Below are positions 16,495 through 24,986 of a stretch of 49,191 nt of DNA, piece after piece; positions within the stretch are counted from its first letter, which is position 1, and the number at the start of each line of letters is the position of its first letter. Both the position numbers and the translations under genes were made by a program. The notes beneath the pieces were generated by a model, which was not told the DNA's origin, made no database searches, and was given only the letters and a program-made list of their open reading frames with translations. This DNA comes from an uncultured Aquimarina sp. (GTDB lineage: Bacteria > Bacteroidota > Bacteroidia > Flavobacteriales > Flavobacteriaceae). The DNA is taken from contig CANMDH010000043.1 of NCBI GenBank assembly GCA_947496555.1, positions 1 through 49,191 of the forward strand. The letters run 5' to 3'.

Positions 16495-18315
16495 ATGTCA
16501 GCAAATCAAGGAGATAACCACGATCACGGTCACGACGATCACGGGCACCACCATAAAGAGACATTTATTACCAAATATATATTTAGTCAGGATCACAAGA
16601 TGATCTCTAAGCAGTATTTAATTACTGGTTTGATTATGGGTATTATTGGTATTGCAATGTCTATCTTGTTTAGAATGCAATTGGCATGGCCAGATCATCA
16701 ATTTACCATTTATGAGATATTCTTAGGTAAATTTGGTGAGGACGGAGTGATGGATCCAAGTATTTATTTAGCATTGGTAACCATTCATGGTACCATTATG
16801 GTATTCTTTGTACTTACTGCAGGATTAAGTGGTACGTTTAGTAACTTACTTATTCCGTTACAGATTGGAGCTCGAGATATGGCGTCTGGATTCTTAAACA
16901 TGATATCATATTGGTTATTTTTCTTAAGTAGTGTGATTATGGTGTTATCTTTATTCGCAGAAGCGGGTCCTGCATCTGCCGGGTGGACGGTATACCCTCC
17001 TTTAAGTGCCTTGCCACAAGCAATAGGTGGTTCTGGAATGGGTATGACCTTATGGTTAGTATCTATGGCAATATTTATAGCTTCATCGCTATTAGGATCT
17101 TTGAACTATGTAGTAACGGTGATCAACTTACGTACCAAAGGAATGTCTATGACAAGAATGCCTTTAACAATATGGGCTTTCTTTGTAACAGCAATTATTG
17201 GTATTGTATCATTCCCAGTTTTATTATCTGCAGCATTATTGTTGATTATGGATAGAAGCTTCGGTACTTCGTTCTATCTAAGTGATATCTATATTCAGGG
17301 TGAAGTATTGCACAACCAAGGAGGTTCACCAGTACTTTTTGAACACTTATTTTGGTTCCTTGGACACCCAGAGGTATACATTGTATTATTACCAGCGTTA
17401 GGAATTACTTCAGAGATTATAGCGACCAATGCACGTAAACCAATTTTTGGATATAGGGCAATGGTAGCTTCAATTTTAGCGATTGCATTCCTTTCAACAA
17501 TCGTTTGGGGACACCATATGTTTATTTCAGGAATGAATCCATTCTTAGGGTCGGTATTTACATTTACTACCTTATTGATCGCAATTCCTTCAGCAGTAAA
17601 AGCATTTAACTATATAACAACCTTATGGAAGGGTAATTTGCAGCTTAACCCCGCAATGCTATTCTCTATAGGTTTGGTATCTACATTTATTACAGGAGGT
17701 CTTACCGGAATTATTTTGGGAGATAGTACATTGGATATTAATGTTCATGACACGTACTTTGTGGTGGCGCACTTCCATTTGGTAATGGGTATATCCGCTT
17801 TATACGGATTATTTGCCGGGGTGTATCACTGGTTCCCTAGGATGTATGGTAAGATGATGAACAAAAACCTTGGATACGTACATTTCTGGGTTACAGCAAT
17901 CGGTGCCTACGGAGTATTCTTCCCAATGCACTTTATAGGTATGGCGGGATTACCACGTAGATATTACACAAATTCTAATTTCCCGTATTTTGACGACCTA
18001 TCAGATACGAATGTATTGATTACAGTTTTTGCATTAATTACAGCAGCAGCCCAGCTGGTATTCTTATATAACTTCATTGTTTCTATATTCTACGGAAAGA
18101 AGGCAGTTCAAAATCCATGGAAATCTAATACCTTAGAATGGACAGCACCAGTAGAGCATATGCATGGTAACTGGCCTGGTGAGATCCCTCATGTGTACAG
18201 ATGGCCTTATGACTATAGTAAAACTAGAGAAGATGGTGAGTATGTAATTGCAGGACAAGATTGGGTTTCTCAGATTACTCCGCTTCAAGAGGGAGAAGAA
18301 GAGCTGCATCACTAA
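16495..18315 (+). CDS. coxA: Cytochrome c oxidase subunit I
   Basis: This 606-residue catalytic subunit contains heme a and the heme a3-CuB centre. The N-terminal tail is very His-rich (HDHGHDDHGHHH, about residues 9-20) ahead of 12 membrane helices. Diagnostic motifs are the CuB/Tyr loop WFLGHPEVYI, the paired His in WGHHMF, and HDTYFVVAHFHLVMG with the heme a and a3 ligands. VTIHGTIMVFF marks helix II, with the other heme a His ligand. The protein ends in a soluble tail. No subunit III or IV gene follows; a strong terminator closes the operon 24 bp after the stop. Confidence 0.97.
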   Translation: MSANQGDNHDHGHDDHGHHHKETFITKYIFSQDHKMISKQYLITGLIMGIIGIAMSILFRMQLAWPDHQFTIYEIFLGKFGEDGVMDPSIYLALVTIHGTIMVFFVLTAGLSGTFSNLLIPLQIGARDMASGFLNMISYWLFFLSSVIMVLSLFAEAGPASAGWTVYPPLSALPQAIGGSGMGMTLWLVSMAIFIASSLLGSLNYVVTVINLRTKGMSMTRMPLTIWAFFVTAIIGIVSFPVLLSAALLLIMDRSFGTSFYLSDIYIQGEVLHNQGGSPVLFEHLFWFLGHPEVYIVLLPALGITSEIIATNARKPIFGYRAMVASILAIAFLSTIVWGHHMFISGMNPFLGSVFTFTTLLIAIPSAVKAFNYITTLWKGNLQLNPAMLFSIGLVSTFITGGLTGIILGDSTLDINVHDTYFVVAHFHLVMGISALYGLFAGVYHWFPRMYGKMMNKNLGYVHFWVTAIGAYGVFFPMHFIGMAGLPRRYYTNSNFPYFDDLSDTNVLITVFALITAAAQLVFLYNFIVSIFYGKKAVQNPWKSNTLEWTAPVEHMHGNWPGEIPHVYRWPYDYSKTREDGEYVIAGQDWVSQITPLQEGEEELHH

Positions 18316-18338
18316 TACCAATGTTTAAAAAATATTGT

Positions 18339-18373
18339 AAAGCCTTTTCATTTTTTTGAAAAGGCTTTTTTTA
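18339..18373 (+). terminator. Terminator of the act/cox operon
   Basis: The arms aagccttttc (18340-18349) and gaaaaggctt (18358-18367) form a perfect 10-bp stem with an 8-nt T-rich loop. The stem is followed by ttttt. It lies 24 bp after the coxA stop. Confidence 0.85.
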
Positions 18374-18562
18374 TAAGCACTAGAATCATTTCGGATATAC
18401 AAGAAACAACTGTTGGATGATGTTTATACACTATATATAATTATTGTAACCAGTTTAATTATGCTGTTTTTACTAGTTAATTGGCCAAGAAGATGATCGC
18501 TCCAAAATACATCCTTATTAATAAATGAGTGGCGGTTTTTTCTTTTTAAAGAAACAATGAAA

Positions 18563-18588
18563 ATGGCTCTTTAGCATTAAAGAGCCAT
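18563..18588 (-). terminator. Hairpin downstream of the minus-strand leader-peptide gene
   Basis: The arms atggctcttta and taaagagccat make a perfect 11-bp stem with loop gcat. On the minus strand it lies 13 bp after the peptide stop codon and is followed by tttcattgtttcttt, an interrupted T tract. It is probably the terminator of the peptide gene. Confidence 0.6.
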
Positions 18589-18601
18589 AGTTTGCTGGAT
18601 C

Positions 18602-18748
18602 CTAGATTACACAACGGCAACCATCACAATAACCGCCACCTAGACGACATAAGAAATTAATGCACTTGCAATCTCCCCCTCCGTTTATAGTATGTTGTTC
18701 GTTTTTGCGGAGAACTTTTACGCCTTTTAACTTTAGTAAGTCTTTCAT
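18602..18748 (-). CDS. Double-glycine leader, Cys-rich peptide 1 (48 aa)
   Basis: This is a 48-residue peptide from ATG at 18748; a longer in-frame reading starting at 18796 is less likely because the leader begins at this Met. The first 24 residues form a charged, amphipathic leader ending NEQHTINGG. This matches the double-glycine leaders cut by C39-peptidase ABC exporters, and closely resembles peptides 2 and 3 at 30637 and 30886. The core, if cut after the first Gly-Gly pair, has six cysteines in the order CxC-x4-C-x6-C-x2-C-x-C and a Gly-Gly-Gly turn in its middle. A bacteriocin, a signalling peptide or a modified peptide precursor are all possible. No transporter, immunity or modification gene is adjacent. 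A hairpin terminator follows. Confidence 0.75.
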   Translation of the reverse strand: MKDLLKLKGVKVLRKNEQHTINGGGDCKCINFLCRLGGGYCDGCRCVI

Positions 18749-19067
18749 AATTAAGAATAATAATAAATTATATTTGCTACAAACATTTAGAGACACTCGT
18801 AGTTTGTGTCTATTATTCCTTAGAGAATGTGTTCAATATACTGTACCCTTTTTAAGACTTTGTTTAGTAACTATTTTGCAAATAGAGTTTTGATCTCTTT
18901 TTTGTAAGATTCTAATAAGTCGTTTAACAACAACTGTTTTTATAAAATTCCTAAAAAATAAAAACCAAGTGGTCAATAATTATAATTTTTTACCTTTTTT
19001 TCTAGGCAAAAAAGACAAGAAATCGAGGTGCTATTTACAATAACTTTTTGTTTATATTTGTTTTGAT
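18749..19067. other. 319-bp gene-free gap upstream of peptide 1 and ruvB
   Basis: No convincing gene is present. On the minus strand, 18780-18787 is a near match to the -7 box (AATGTTTG, one mismatch to TAnnTTTG) about 32 bp upstream of the peptide 1 start. Just beyond it is a 6-bp dyad, agacac/gtgtct, at 18791-18811, a possible operator. The plus-strand end holds the ruvB promoter box. The remainder is AT-rich with T runs and no clear repeat. Confidence 0.45.
19053..19060 (+). promoter_or_regulatory. -7 promoter box for ruvB, near-leaderless start
   Basis: TATATTTG matches TAnnTTTG exactly, only 7 bp before the ruvB ATG at 19068. Transcription would begin within 0-2 nt of the start codon, so the transcript would be leaderless or nearly so. 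A second near match, TAACTTTT, lies 12 bp upstream and would give a short leader instead. Confidence 0.5.
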
Positions 19068-20090
19068 ATGAACGAGCACTTAGATCCCACAAACGAAAAT
19101 TTTTCAGGCGAAGACCTTGATATCGAAAGAGCGTTAAGACCTCTTACTTTTGAAGATTTTGCGGGACAGGATCAAGTATTAGAAAACTTGAAGATTTTTG
19201 TGCAAGCTGCCAATTTAAGAGATGATGCTCTTGATCATACTTTGTTTCATGGCCCTCCGGGACTAGGTAAAACTACCTTGGCTCATATTCTTGCAAACGA
19301 ATTAGGAGTAGGAATCAAAGTTACTTCGGGACCCGTATTAGATAAACCTGGTGATTTGGCAGGTTTATTAACCAATCTGGATGATAGAGATGTTTTATTT
19401 ATAGATGAGATTCATAGACTAAGCCCTATAGTAGAGGAATATTTATATTCTGCAATGGAAGATTATAAGATTGATATTATGATCGAGAGTGGCCCCAATG
19501 CACGAACAGTACAAATCAATCTTAATCCATTTACACTGATTGGTGCTACCACACGTTCTGGATTATTAACAGCTCCCATGAGAGCCCGTTTTGGAATACA
19601 GTCCAGACTACAATATTATACCACCGAGTTACTATCTACGATTGTACAAAGGAGTGCTCACATTCTTAAAGTGCCAATCTCTATGGAAGCCGCAATAGAA
19701 ATCGCGGGCAGGAGTAGGGGAACGCCTCGTATAGCCAATGCATTACTTCGTAGAGTACGTGATTTTGCCCAAATAAAGGGAAATGGTAAGATAGATATCG
19801 AAATCTCAAAATTCGCCTTAAAAGCACTTAATGTTGATGCCCATGGATTGGATGAAATGGATAACAAAATTCTAACCACTTTGATCGATAAATTTAAAGG
19901 AGGTCCCGTTGGTATAACCACCTTGGCCACAGCAGTGAGCGAAAGTGCAGAAACTATAGAAGAAGTATATGAACCCTTTTTGATCCAGCAAGGTTTTATC
20001 ATGCGTACTCCTAGGGGTAGAGAAGTGACCGAAGCTGCCTACAAACATTTAGGACGCGTAAAAGGAGGGATTCAAGGAGGGTTGTTTTAA
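19068..20090 (+). CDS. ruvB: Holliday junction branch migration helicase RuvB
   Basis: RuvB is the AAA+ motor that drives branch migration with RuvA. The 340-residue length is typical. Visible motifs are the RuvB N-terminal segment [14 protein letters not shown], Walker [10 protein letters not shown], Walker [11 protein letters not shown], sensor 1 GATTRSG, and the arginine finger region [12 protein letters not shown]. The C-terminal winged helix includes GPVGITTLA and ends in [20 protein letters not shown]. The partner ruvA lies about 18.5 kb downstream in this window (38540), so the two are not in one operon. A secreted amidohydrolase follows at 35 bp. Confidence 0.97.
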   Translation: MNEHLDPTNENFSGEDLDIERALRPLTFEDFAGQDQVLENLKIFVQAANLRDDALDHTLFHGPPGLGKTTLAHILANELGVGIKVTSGPVLDKPGDLAGLLTNLDDRDVLFIDEIHRLSPIVEEYLYSAMEDYKIDIMIESGPNARTVQINLNPFTLIGATTRSGLLTAPMRARFGIQSRLQYYTTELLSTIVQRSAHILKVPISMEAAIEIAGRSRGTPRIANALLRRVRDFAQIKGNGKIDIEISKFALKALNVDAHGLDEMDNKILTTLIDKFKGGPVGITTLATAVSESAETIEEVYEPFLIQQGFIMRTPRGREVTEAAYKHLGRVKGGIQGGLF

Positions 20091-20125
20091 CAGCTACAGT
20101 TACATATAAAGTCAATCAAAAAATC

Positions 20126-22138
20126 ATGAGTAAATCAATAATAGTTGGATTAGTAAGTACTATATTAATTACAATTTCTTGCCAAAAAGAGAAATCGTCA
20201 GACGATCTTCCATACGCAGATTTAGAATATAATATCTATATGGGAGGAAAACTTGCTGGATATCAAAAAAGCTCGAAAGGAGAAGATGGATCTTATTATT
20301 ACTCTTATGAATTTAATGATAGAGGAAGAGGCCCTCGTTTTGATGAAAAAGTTAACCTGAATGATAATGGAGTCATTGTAAGCCACGAAATCTCTGGGCA
20401 TAATTACTTAAAAGATACCGTAAACGAAGTTTTTAAGATAGAAAACGGAATTGCCAGATGGAAAAGTAACTCAGAACAAGGAGAAACAGAGTTTGATAAT
20501 AATTCTTTTTTTTCGGCTATAAATGGTTCTTTTGGAACAACAGACTTACTAATAAATAAATTACTTACTTCAGAAAACAAAGAAGTAAAGCTGCTACCAA
20601 GTGGTTCTGTAAAAATTACCTCTATAGATAATCATAAAATTAATGATTCGATCGATCTTAGATTGGTAGAATTTACAGGGCAATCTTTTACACCTTCATA
20701 TATCTGGATTGATAAAAACGATAGATTTTTTGGGTACGCTACTCCTTGGTTTACTTGTATCCAAAAAGGGTATGATAGCATCGCAAAACAATTAGGACCT
20801 ATCCAAAAACGAAAAGGAGAGCAATATTTAGAAAACCTTTCGACTTCATTAGTAGAGATTCCGTCTAAGAAAATATTAATTAAGAATGTGAAGGTATTTG
20901 ATGCCAAAAAGGCGGTTTCTATTTCAAATATGTTTGTTCTTATTGATAAAAATAAGATAAAAAAGATTTCAAATACAGAAATTAAGTCAGATGATGATCT
21001 ATATATTATTGATGGTGCCGGTAAGACATTATTGCCTGGGTTGTTTGATATGCATACTCACATTAGTGATACTGATGGGATAATGCAATTAGCAGCGGGA
21101 ATAACCTCTGTAAGAGATTTGGGAAACTCTGCAGATTTACCAGAATTGAAGGAGAAATTTAACACCAACAAACTAGTTGGGCCTAGAATTTTGGTAATGA
21201 GTGGTTTCATAGACAAGGCAGGACCCTATGCCGGACCTACGGGATCAATTATTAATAATCTTGAGGAAGGAATTAAGGCAATCACTGATTATCATAGTAA
21301 GGGATATAAACAAATCAAATTATATAGTTCGATTGATCCAAATTGGGTGAAACCATTGGCAGATAAAGCTCATAGTTTGGGTATGAGAGTAAGTGGACAT
21401 ATACCTGCGTTTATGATTGCAGAACAAGCTGTAAGAAATGGGTATGACGAAATACAACATGCAAATATGGTAGCCCTAAATTTTCTATCAGATACTATCG
21501 ATACCAGACAACCACTCAGATTTACCATGGTTGCTGAGCATAGCCATAAATTGGATTTCGAATCAAAAAAATTTAAAGATTTCATAGAATTACTCAAAGA
21601 GAAAAATGTAGTAATTGATCCAACAGTTTCTATTTTTGATGGAATGTTTACAGCAAAGGCAGGAGAAGCAAATCCTTCTTTTGCCACCATCTTGGATAGA
21701 TTGCCATTAAGTGTGCAGAGAGGGTACTATTCTGGAGGACTTCCAATTCCTGAAGGGAAAGAAGATCAATATAAAGCCTCTTATAATAAATTGTTAGAAA
21801 TCGTAAATGAGCTATACAAAAATGGAGTTACCATTGTGCCGGGAACAGATGCTATGGCAGGTTTTGGGTTACATACCGAACTAGAGAATTATGTAAAAGC
21901 AGGAATACCAGCTTCTGAAGTTTTAAAAATTGCAACTACTGTCTCTGCAAAAGTTGCCGGAGTAGCAAATGATTTAGGAACCGTTGAAGAAGGTAAACTA
22001 GCAGACCTCATATTGGTAGATGGAGATCCAATTAATAATATTAGTGATATTAGAAAAGTAGAACTCACCATTAAAGATGGAAATATTTATGATCCTAAAA
22101 AATTATATAGAGCAATAGGAGTGAGATTCTTTAAATAA
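20126..22138 (+). CDS. Lipoprotein amidohydrolase, imidazolonepropionase-like, with N-terminal extra domain
   Basis: This 670-residue metal-dependent hydrolase is predicted to be anchored as a lipoprotein (signal ending ITISCQKE, Cys at about residue 15-16). Residues about 30-245 form an N-terminal beta-rich domain of unknown function. The amidohydrolase barrel starts near residue 250. Metal-binding motifs are DMHTHISD (about 309-316), the strand-end His in SGHIPA, IQHANM, and the catalytic Asp in VPGTDAMAG (about 570). The C-terminus shows the usual GTVEEGKLADLILVDGDP pattern. Substrates in this superfamily include cyclic amides, prolidase-type dipeptides and related C-N bonds; none can be assigned here. 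A P450 gene follows 26 bp downstream, so joint transcription is likely. Confidence 0.85.
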   Translation: MSKSIIVGLVSTILITISCQKEKSSDDLPYADLEYNIYMGGKLAGYQKSSKGEDGSYYYSYEFNDRGRGPRFDEKVNLNDNGVIVSHEISGHNYLKDTVNEVFKIENGIARWKSNSEQGETEFDNNSFFSAINGSFGTTDLLINKLLTSENKEVKLLPSGSVKITSIDNHKINDSIDLRLVEFTGQSFTPSYIWIDKNDRFFGYATPWFTCIQKGYDSIAKQLGPIQKRKGEQYLENLSTSLVEIPSKKILIKNVKVFDAKKAVSISNMFVLIDKNKIKKISNTEIKSDDDLYIIDGAGKTLLPGLFDMHTHISDTDGIMQLAAGITSVRDLGNSADLPELKEKFNTNKLVGPRILVMSGFIDKAGPYAGPTGSIINNLEEGIKAITDYHSKGYKQIKLYSSIDPNWVKPLADKAHSLGMRVSGHIPAFMIAEQAVRNGYDEIQHANMVALNFLSDTIDTRQPLRFTMVAEHSHKLDFESKKFKDFIELLKEKNVVIDPTVSIFDGMFTAKAGEANPSFATILDRLPLSVQRGYYSGGLPIPEGKEDQYKASYNKLLEIVNELYKNGVTIVPGTDAMAGFGLHTELENYVKAGIPASEVLKIATTVSAKVAGVANDLGTVEEGKLADLILVDGDPINNISDIRKVELTIKDGNIYDPKKLYRAIGVRFFK

Positions 22139-22164
22139 GTAAGTCAAAAAACCGTAATCTATAT

Positions 22165-23490
22165 ATGCCAATCCCCACAGTATCTTTTTTCAAAGTGCTT
22201 AAGAATGCAAATCGTATTCTTAAAAACCCGCTTCCTTTTCATCATGAAAATTTTGAGAAACATGGGGATATTTTTAAAGTTAATTTGGGTTTTGGTCATA
22301 GTGTAATATTTACCCGTGATGCGGGCTTAGCCAAACATGCGCTTCAAAAAAACCATAGAAATTATCATAAGTCGGCTTTGCAGACCAGGGATTTGGCAAA
22401 ATATATAGGCGAGGGATTGTTAACTGCAGATGGTGAAAAATGGTTAAAACAACGAAGACTCATTCAACCTGCTTTTCATAAAAAGCAGTTGGAAGAAATT
22501 ATTGAAACCATAAATGATGTAATCAATAAAGAACTATCACAAATTAAACCCAGAGAAACTATAGATGTTTTTCCTATAATGAGTGATTTGGCCTTTAGAG
22601 TAGTAGCAAAATCGTTATTTAGTTACACAGATACTGGAAACACTATTTCACGTCTGCAATACATTACCCAGTCTGCTCAAAGAACTTTAATTAAAGAAAT
22701 AAGGCAACCTTATAAACGATGGTGGTTTCATTTAAGCGGAAAAATAGGAAAAACGCTTAAGCTTACTCATGAAGCGCGTACCATTTTGAACGGTATTATC
22801 GAGGAACGAAAGAAATCCAAAAGCAAGCATCATGATTTACTAGATATGCTTTTGGAAGCTAGATATGAGGATGGTAGCGCTATGGATAATGAGCAGTTAA
22901 TCGATGAAATTTTAATCCTTTTTACAGCCGGGCATGAAACTACTTCAAATGCATTAACTTTTACTTTAATGCTATTGGCACTACACCCAATGATTCAAGA
23001 AAAAGTACATAAGGAAGTTTTAGAGATAGGTGCTACACACATGCCACTTATGGAACAAGTTGCAAAATTGCAATACACAAAACAATGTATCGAAGAATCT
23101 ATGAGATTATACCCTCCTGCATATTTTTCTGATCGGGTAGCAATCAAAGAGGATACGTATAAGGATCTTGTTCTAAAAAAGGGGACTACCATACTTATTT
23201 CTTTTTTTGAGATACATAAGCATAAAGACTTGTGGAAAGATCCATTGACATTTAACCCCGATCGATTTGCTCCAGAAATTGATAAAAGAGAATATTCAGA
23301 TGGATATTTTCCATTTGGAGCCGGACCAAGAATGTGTATTGGTAATAATTTTGCAATGTATGAAATGGTTCTTGCCGTTTCCAAATTGATAAGGGAATAC
23401 AAAGTAGAAACCTCTAATCAAAACATTGAGATCAAACCTCTTATTACTTTAAAACCACAAAAAGCTTTCTTAACCTTTACCCAAAGATAA
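22165..23490 (+). CDS. Cytochrome P450 monooxygenase
   Basis: This 441-residue soluble P450 has all the family signatures. The I-helix oxygen-activation motif is AGHETTSN (about residues 255-262), the K-helix ExxR is ESMR, and the PxRF loop is NPDRFAP. The heme loop FPFGAGPRMCIG places the thiolate ligand at Cys391. There is no signal peptide or membrane anchor, and no fused reductase, so ferredoxin or flavodoxin partners must come from elsewhere. The overall pattern is closest to the bacterial CYP4/CYP102-like fatty acid or alkane hydroxylase group, but the substrate cannot be read. It follows the amidohydrolase by 26 bp. Confidence 0.93.
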   Translation: MPIPTVSFFKVLKNANRILKNPLPFHHENFEKHGDIFKVNLGFGHSVIFTRDAGLAKHALQKNHRNYHKSALQTRDLAKYIGEGLLTADGEKWLKQRRLIQPAFHKKQLEEIIETINDVINKELSQIKPRETIDVFPIMSDLAFRVVAKSLFSYTDTGNTISRLQYITQSAQRTLIKEIRQPYKRWWFHLSGKIGKTLKLTHEARTILNGIIEERKKSKSKHHDLLDMLLEARYEDGSAMDNEQLIDEILILFTAGHETTSNALTFTLMLLALHPMIQEKVHKEVLEIGATHMPLMEQVAKLQYTKQCIEESMRLYPPAYFSDRVAIKEDTYKDLVLKKGTTILISFFEIHKHKDLWKDPLTFNPDRFAPEIDKREYSDGYFPFGAGPRMCIGNNFAMYEMVLAVSKLIREYKVETSNQNIEIKPLITLKPQKAFLTFTQR

Positions 23491-23807
23491 TTGATCTTTC
23501 TGTAAGATTATTCTTTTATATTGGGGTTCCTATTTCTTGAAATTCAAAGATTTGAGACCTGGAACCTCTTCAATTAACTTACTTTTAAAAGTACAATTCA
23601 AAAACAATATCCTATTTTGTGATATTTTCCTTCTATTTATGAAGTTAGTTTCCAATTAAAAATAATGAAGTATACTATGTCCGTTTATTCTAACTTTAAA
23701 AGTTAAATCTGGTAGCCCCCATTACAAACATCACTTCGCCAATCGAAATGTTGTTATAGAATGTGACTTTTTAAGTTAGTTTATAAACGGACATAAAACA
23801 TCAAAAT
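23491..23807. other. 317-bp gap: palindrome plus inverted-repeat element
   Basis: No gene is seen. The gap holds a perfect 14-bp palindrome, tacttttaaaagta, at 23580-23593. It also holds the 120-bp inverted-repeat element described separately (23676-23795), which ends 12 bp before the next gene. A short 5-bp hairpin (atctt/aagat) and a T-rich run right after the P450 stop may be a weak terminator. Confidence 0.5.
23676..23795. repeat. 120-bp inverted-repeat element (MITE-like or attC-like)
   Basis: The outer ends, starting tatgtccgttta and ending taaacggacata, are perfect 12-bp inverted repeats. With small bulges the arms continue to about 26 bp (23676-23701 and 23769-23795), including ctaac and gttag boxes. 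Inside is a smaller imperfect hairpin around aacat...ttcg-ccaat-cgaa-atgtt. No coding sequence is inside. The form fits a miniature inverted-repeat transposable element. The nested arms with unpaired bases and a gttag box also recall integron attC sites. Copy number cannot be known from one window. Confidence 0.65.
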
Positions 23808-24809
23808 ATGAAAAAAACCTTTGTAATTGTCTTGTTAATTTGTTTTCAAAATCAACAAATTTTTTCTCAATCAGATTCTTTGAAATTTGGGCTAAAAGGA
23901 AAAATAATTAGGTCCCTCACGAGTTCTTCGGGTTCTTCATCAATATTTTATGCCGGACTCAAAGGGAAACAAATGGGATCTGGTCAAATCTATCGAAGCA
24001 AAGATTTTGGTAAAACTTGGGAATCTTTAAATGATGGAAATCCAATAGGTCCATACATTTCTGACATACAAAGTATCTCTGTAGCAAACGATTCTAAAGA
24101 AACTATTTATGTGGGTACATGGAAAAATGGACTTTATAAGAGTATCGATAATGGAAAAACATGGAAAAGAGACTTTTTGTTTCCTTCTTCTGATGTGCGC
24201 AGTATCAAAGTTGGGGTTCAAAATCCCTTACTAGTATATGCTGCTACTTCAAATTTTGGAGTGATAAAAAGTTTGGACGGAGGTAAAACCTGGAAAAGAA
24301 ACGCCCCAACGGTCATTGAGAGTACTTTTCGATTTGTATGGTCTATCGAAATTGACAAAAAGAATGATCATATCATTTATGCACAAACCTACCGAAAAGG
24401 TGTATGGAAATCAATTGATCAAGGCGAAACCTGGAAAAAGATATTAGATCCTAAACGGAAGGTATGCTGGGATATAAAAATTTCTGAAAACTCTAAAGAA
24501 ATTTGGGTAGCGACCAGTAAAAGTAGAGATAGTATAAGTTCAATTTACCATAGTTTGGATGCCGGCAATTCCTGGGATGAAATTTCTGATGTTCCCCAAA
24601 TCGGAATTAGTCAAATTAACGTAATAAAAGATAATAAAAGGAATGTTTTGGTAGCAGGTAGTTGGCTTGATGGGGTTTTTATATTCGACAATAATAAATG
24701 GTCCAAAATAGATGATATAGATTTTAAAGAAATATCAGAAATATTGATACATAACAATAAGTTACTCATAGGAAGTTGGGGAAATGGAATCTATCATTAC
24801 AAATTGTAG
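23808..24809 (+). CDS. Secreted Asp-box (BNR/sialidase-like) repeat protein
   Basis: This 333-residue exported protein has a signal peptide (about residues 1-21, ending IFSQSD). It then has at least five Asp-box repeats of the form S/D-x-G-x-T-W: DFGKTW, DNGKTW, DGGKTW, DQGETW and DAGNSW. Spaced by about 45-60 residues, these predict a beta-propeller like sialidases, photosystem II assembly factor YCF48 and Vps10-type proteins. The sialidase catalytic arginine triad is not evident, so enzymatic activity should not be assumed. There is no type IX C-terminal sorting domain. It stands alone between the inverted-repeat element and the hybrid sensor, and looks like an accessory gene. Confidence 0.8.
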   Translation: MKKTFVIVLLICFQNQQIFSQSDSLKFGLKGKIIRSLTSSSGSSSIFYAGLKGKQMGSGQIYRSKDFGKTWESLNDGNPIGPYISDIQSISVANDSKETIYVGTWKNGLYKSIDNGKTWKRDFLFPSSDVRSIKVGVQNPLLVYAATSNFGVIKSLDGGKTWKRNAPTVIESTFRFVWSIEIDKKNDHIIYAQTYRKGVWKSIDQGETWKKILDPKRKVCWDIKISENSKEIWVATSKSRDSISSIYHSLDAGNSWDEISDVPQIGISQINVIKDNKRNVLVAGSWLDGVFIFDNNKWSKIDDIDFKEISEILIHNNKLLIGSWGNGIYHYKL

Positions 24810-24893
24810 ATACTTAAATTTTCATAAACTATATCATACATAAATCCCTGCTGGATGATTTTCTAAAACTTGCAAATCAAATATTACCGAATT

Positions 24894-24919
24894 TTTTATA
24901 ATTTCCTTAAATTATAAAA
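24894..24919. promoter_or_regulatory. AT-only dyad upstream of the hybrid sensor gene
   Basis: The arms ttttataattt and aaattataaaa form a perfect 11-bp inverted repeat with loop cctt. It lies 67 bp before the sensor start and 84 bp after the Asp-box gene. It may be an operator or a weak terminator; AT richness makes chance possible. Confidence 0.35.
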
Positions 24920-24986
24920 CTATTTATATTCCATTATTAATTGTTAATCGAATGTATTGCTGATCGATTAGAGTAAGTAAAGAAAA

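Noticed and set aside
18660-18893. 77-codon plus-strand frame overlapping peptide 1
   Set aside because: The minus-strand reading has a recognisable double-glycine leader shared with two other peptides; this frame shows nothing comparable.
22995-23402. 135-codon minus-strand open frame inside the P450 gene
   Set aside because: It is antisense to the heme-binding region of a clear P450 and shows no domain of its own.
23808-24809. Asp-box protein as a sialidase
   Set aside because: Asp-boxes are structural. The catalytic arginines, Tyr/Glu pair and FRIP motif of sialidases are not seen.
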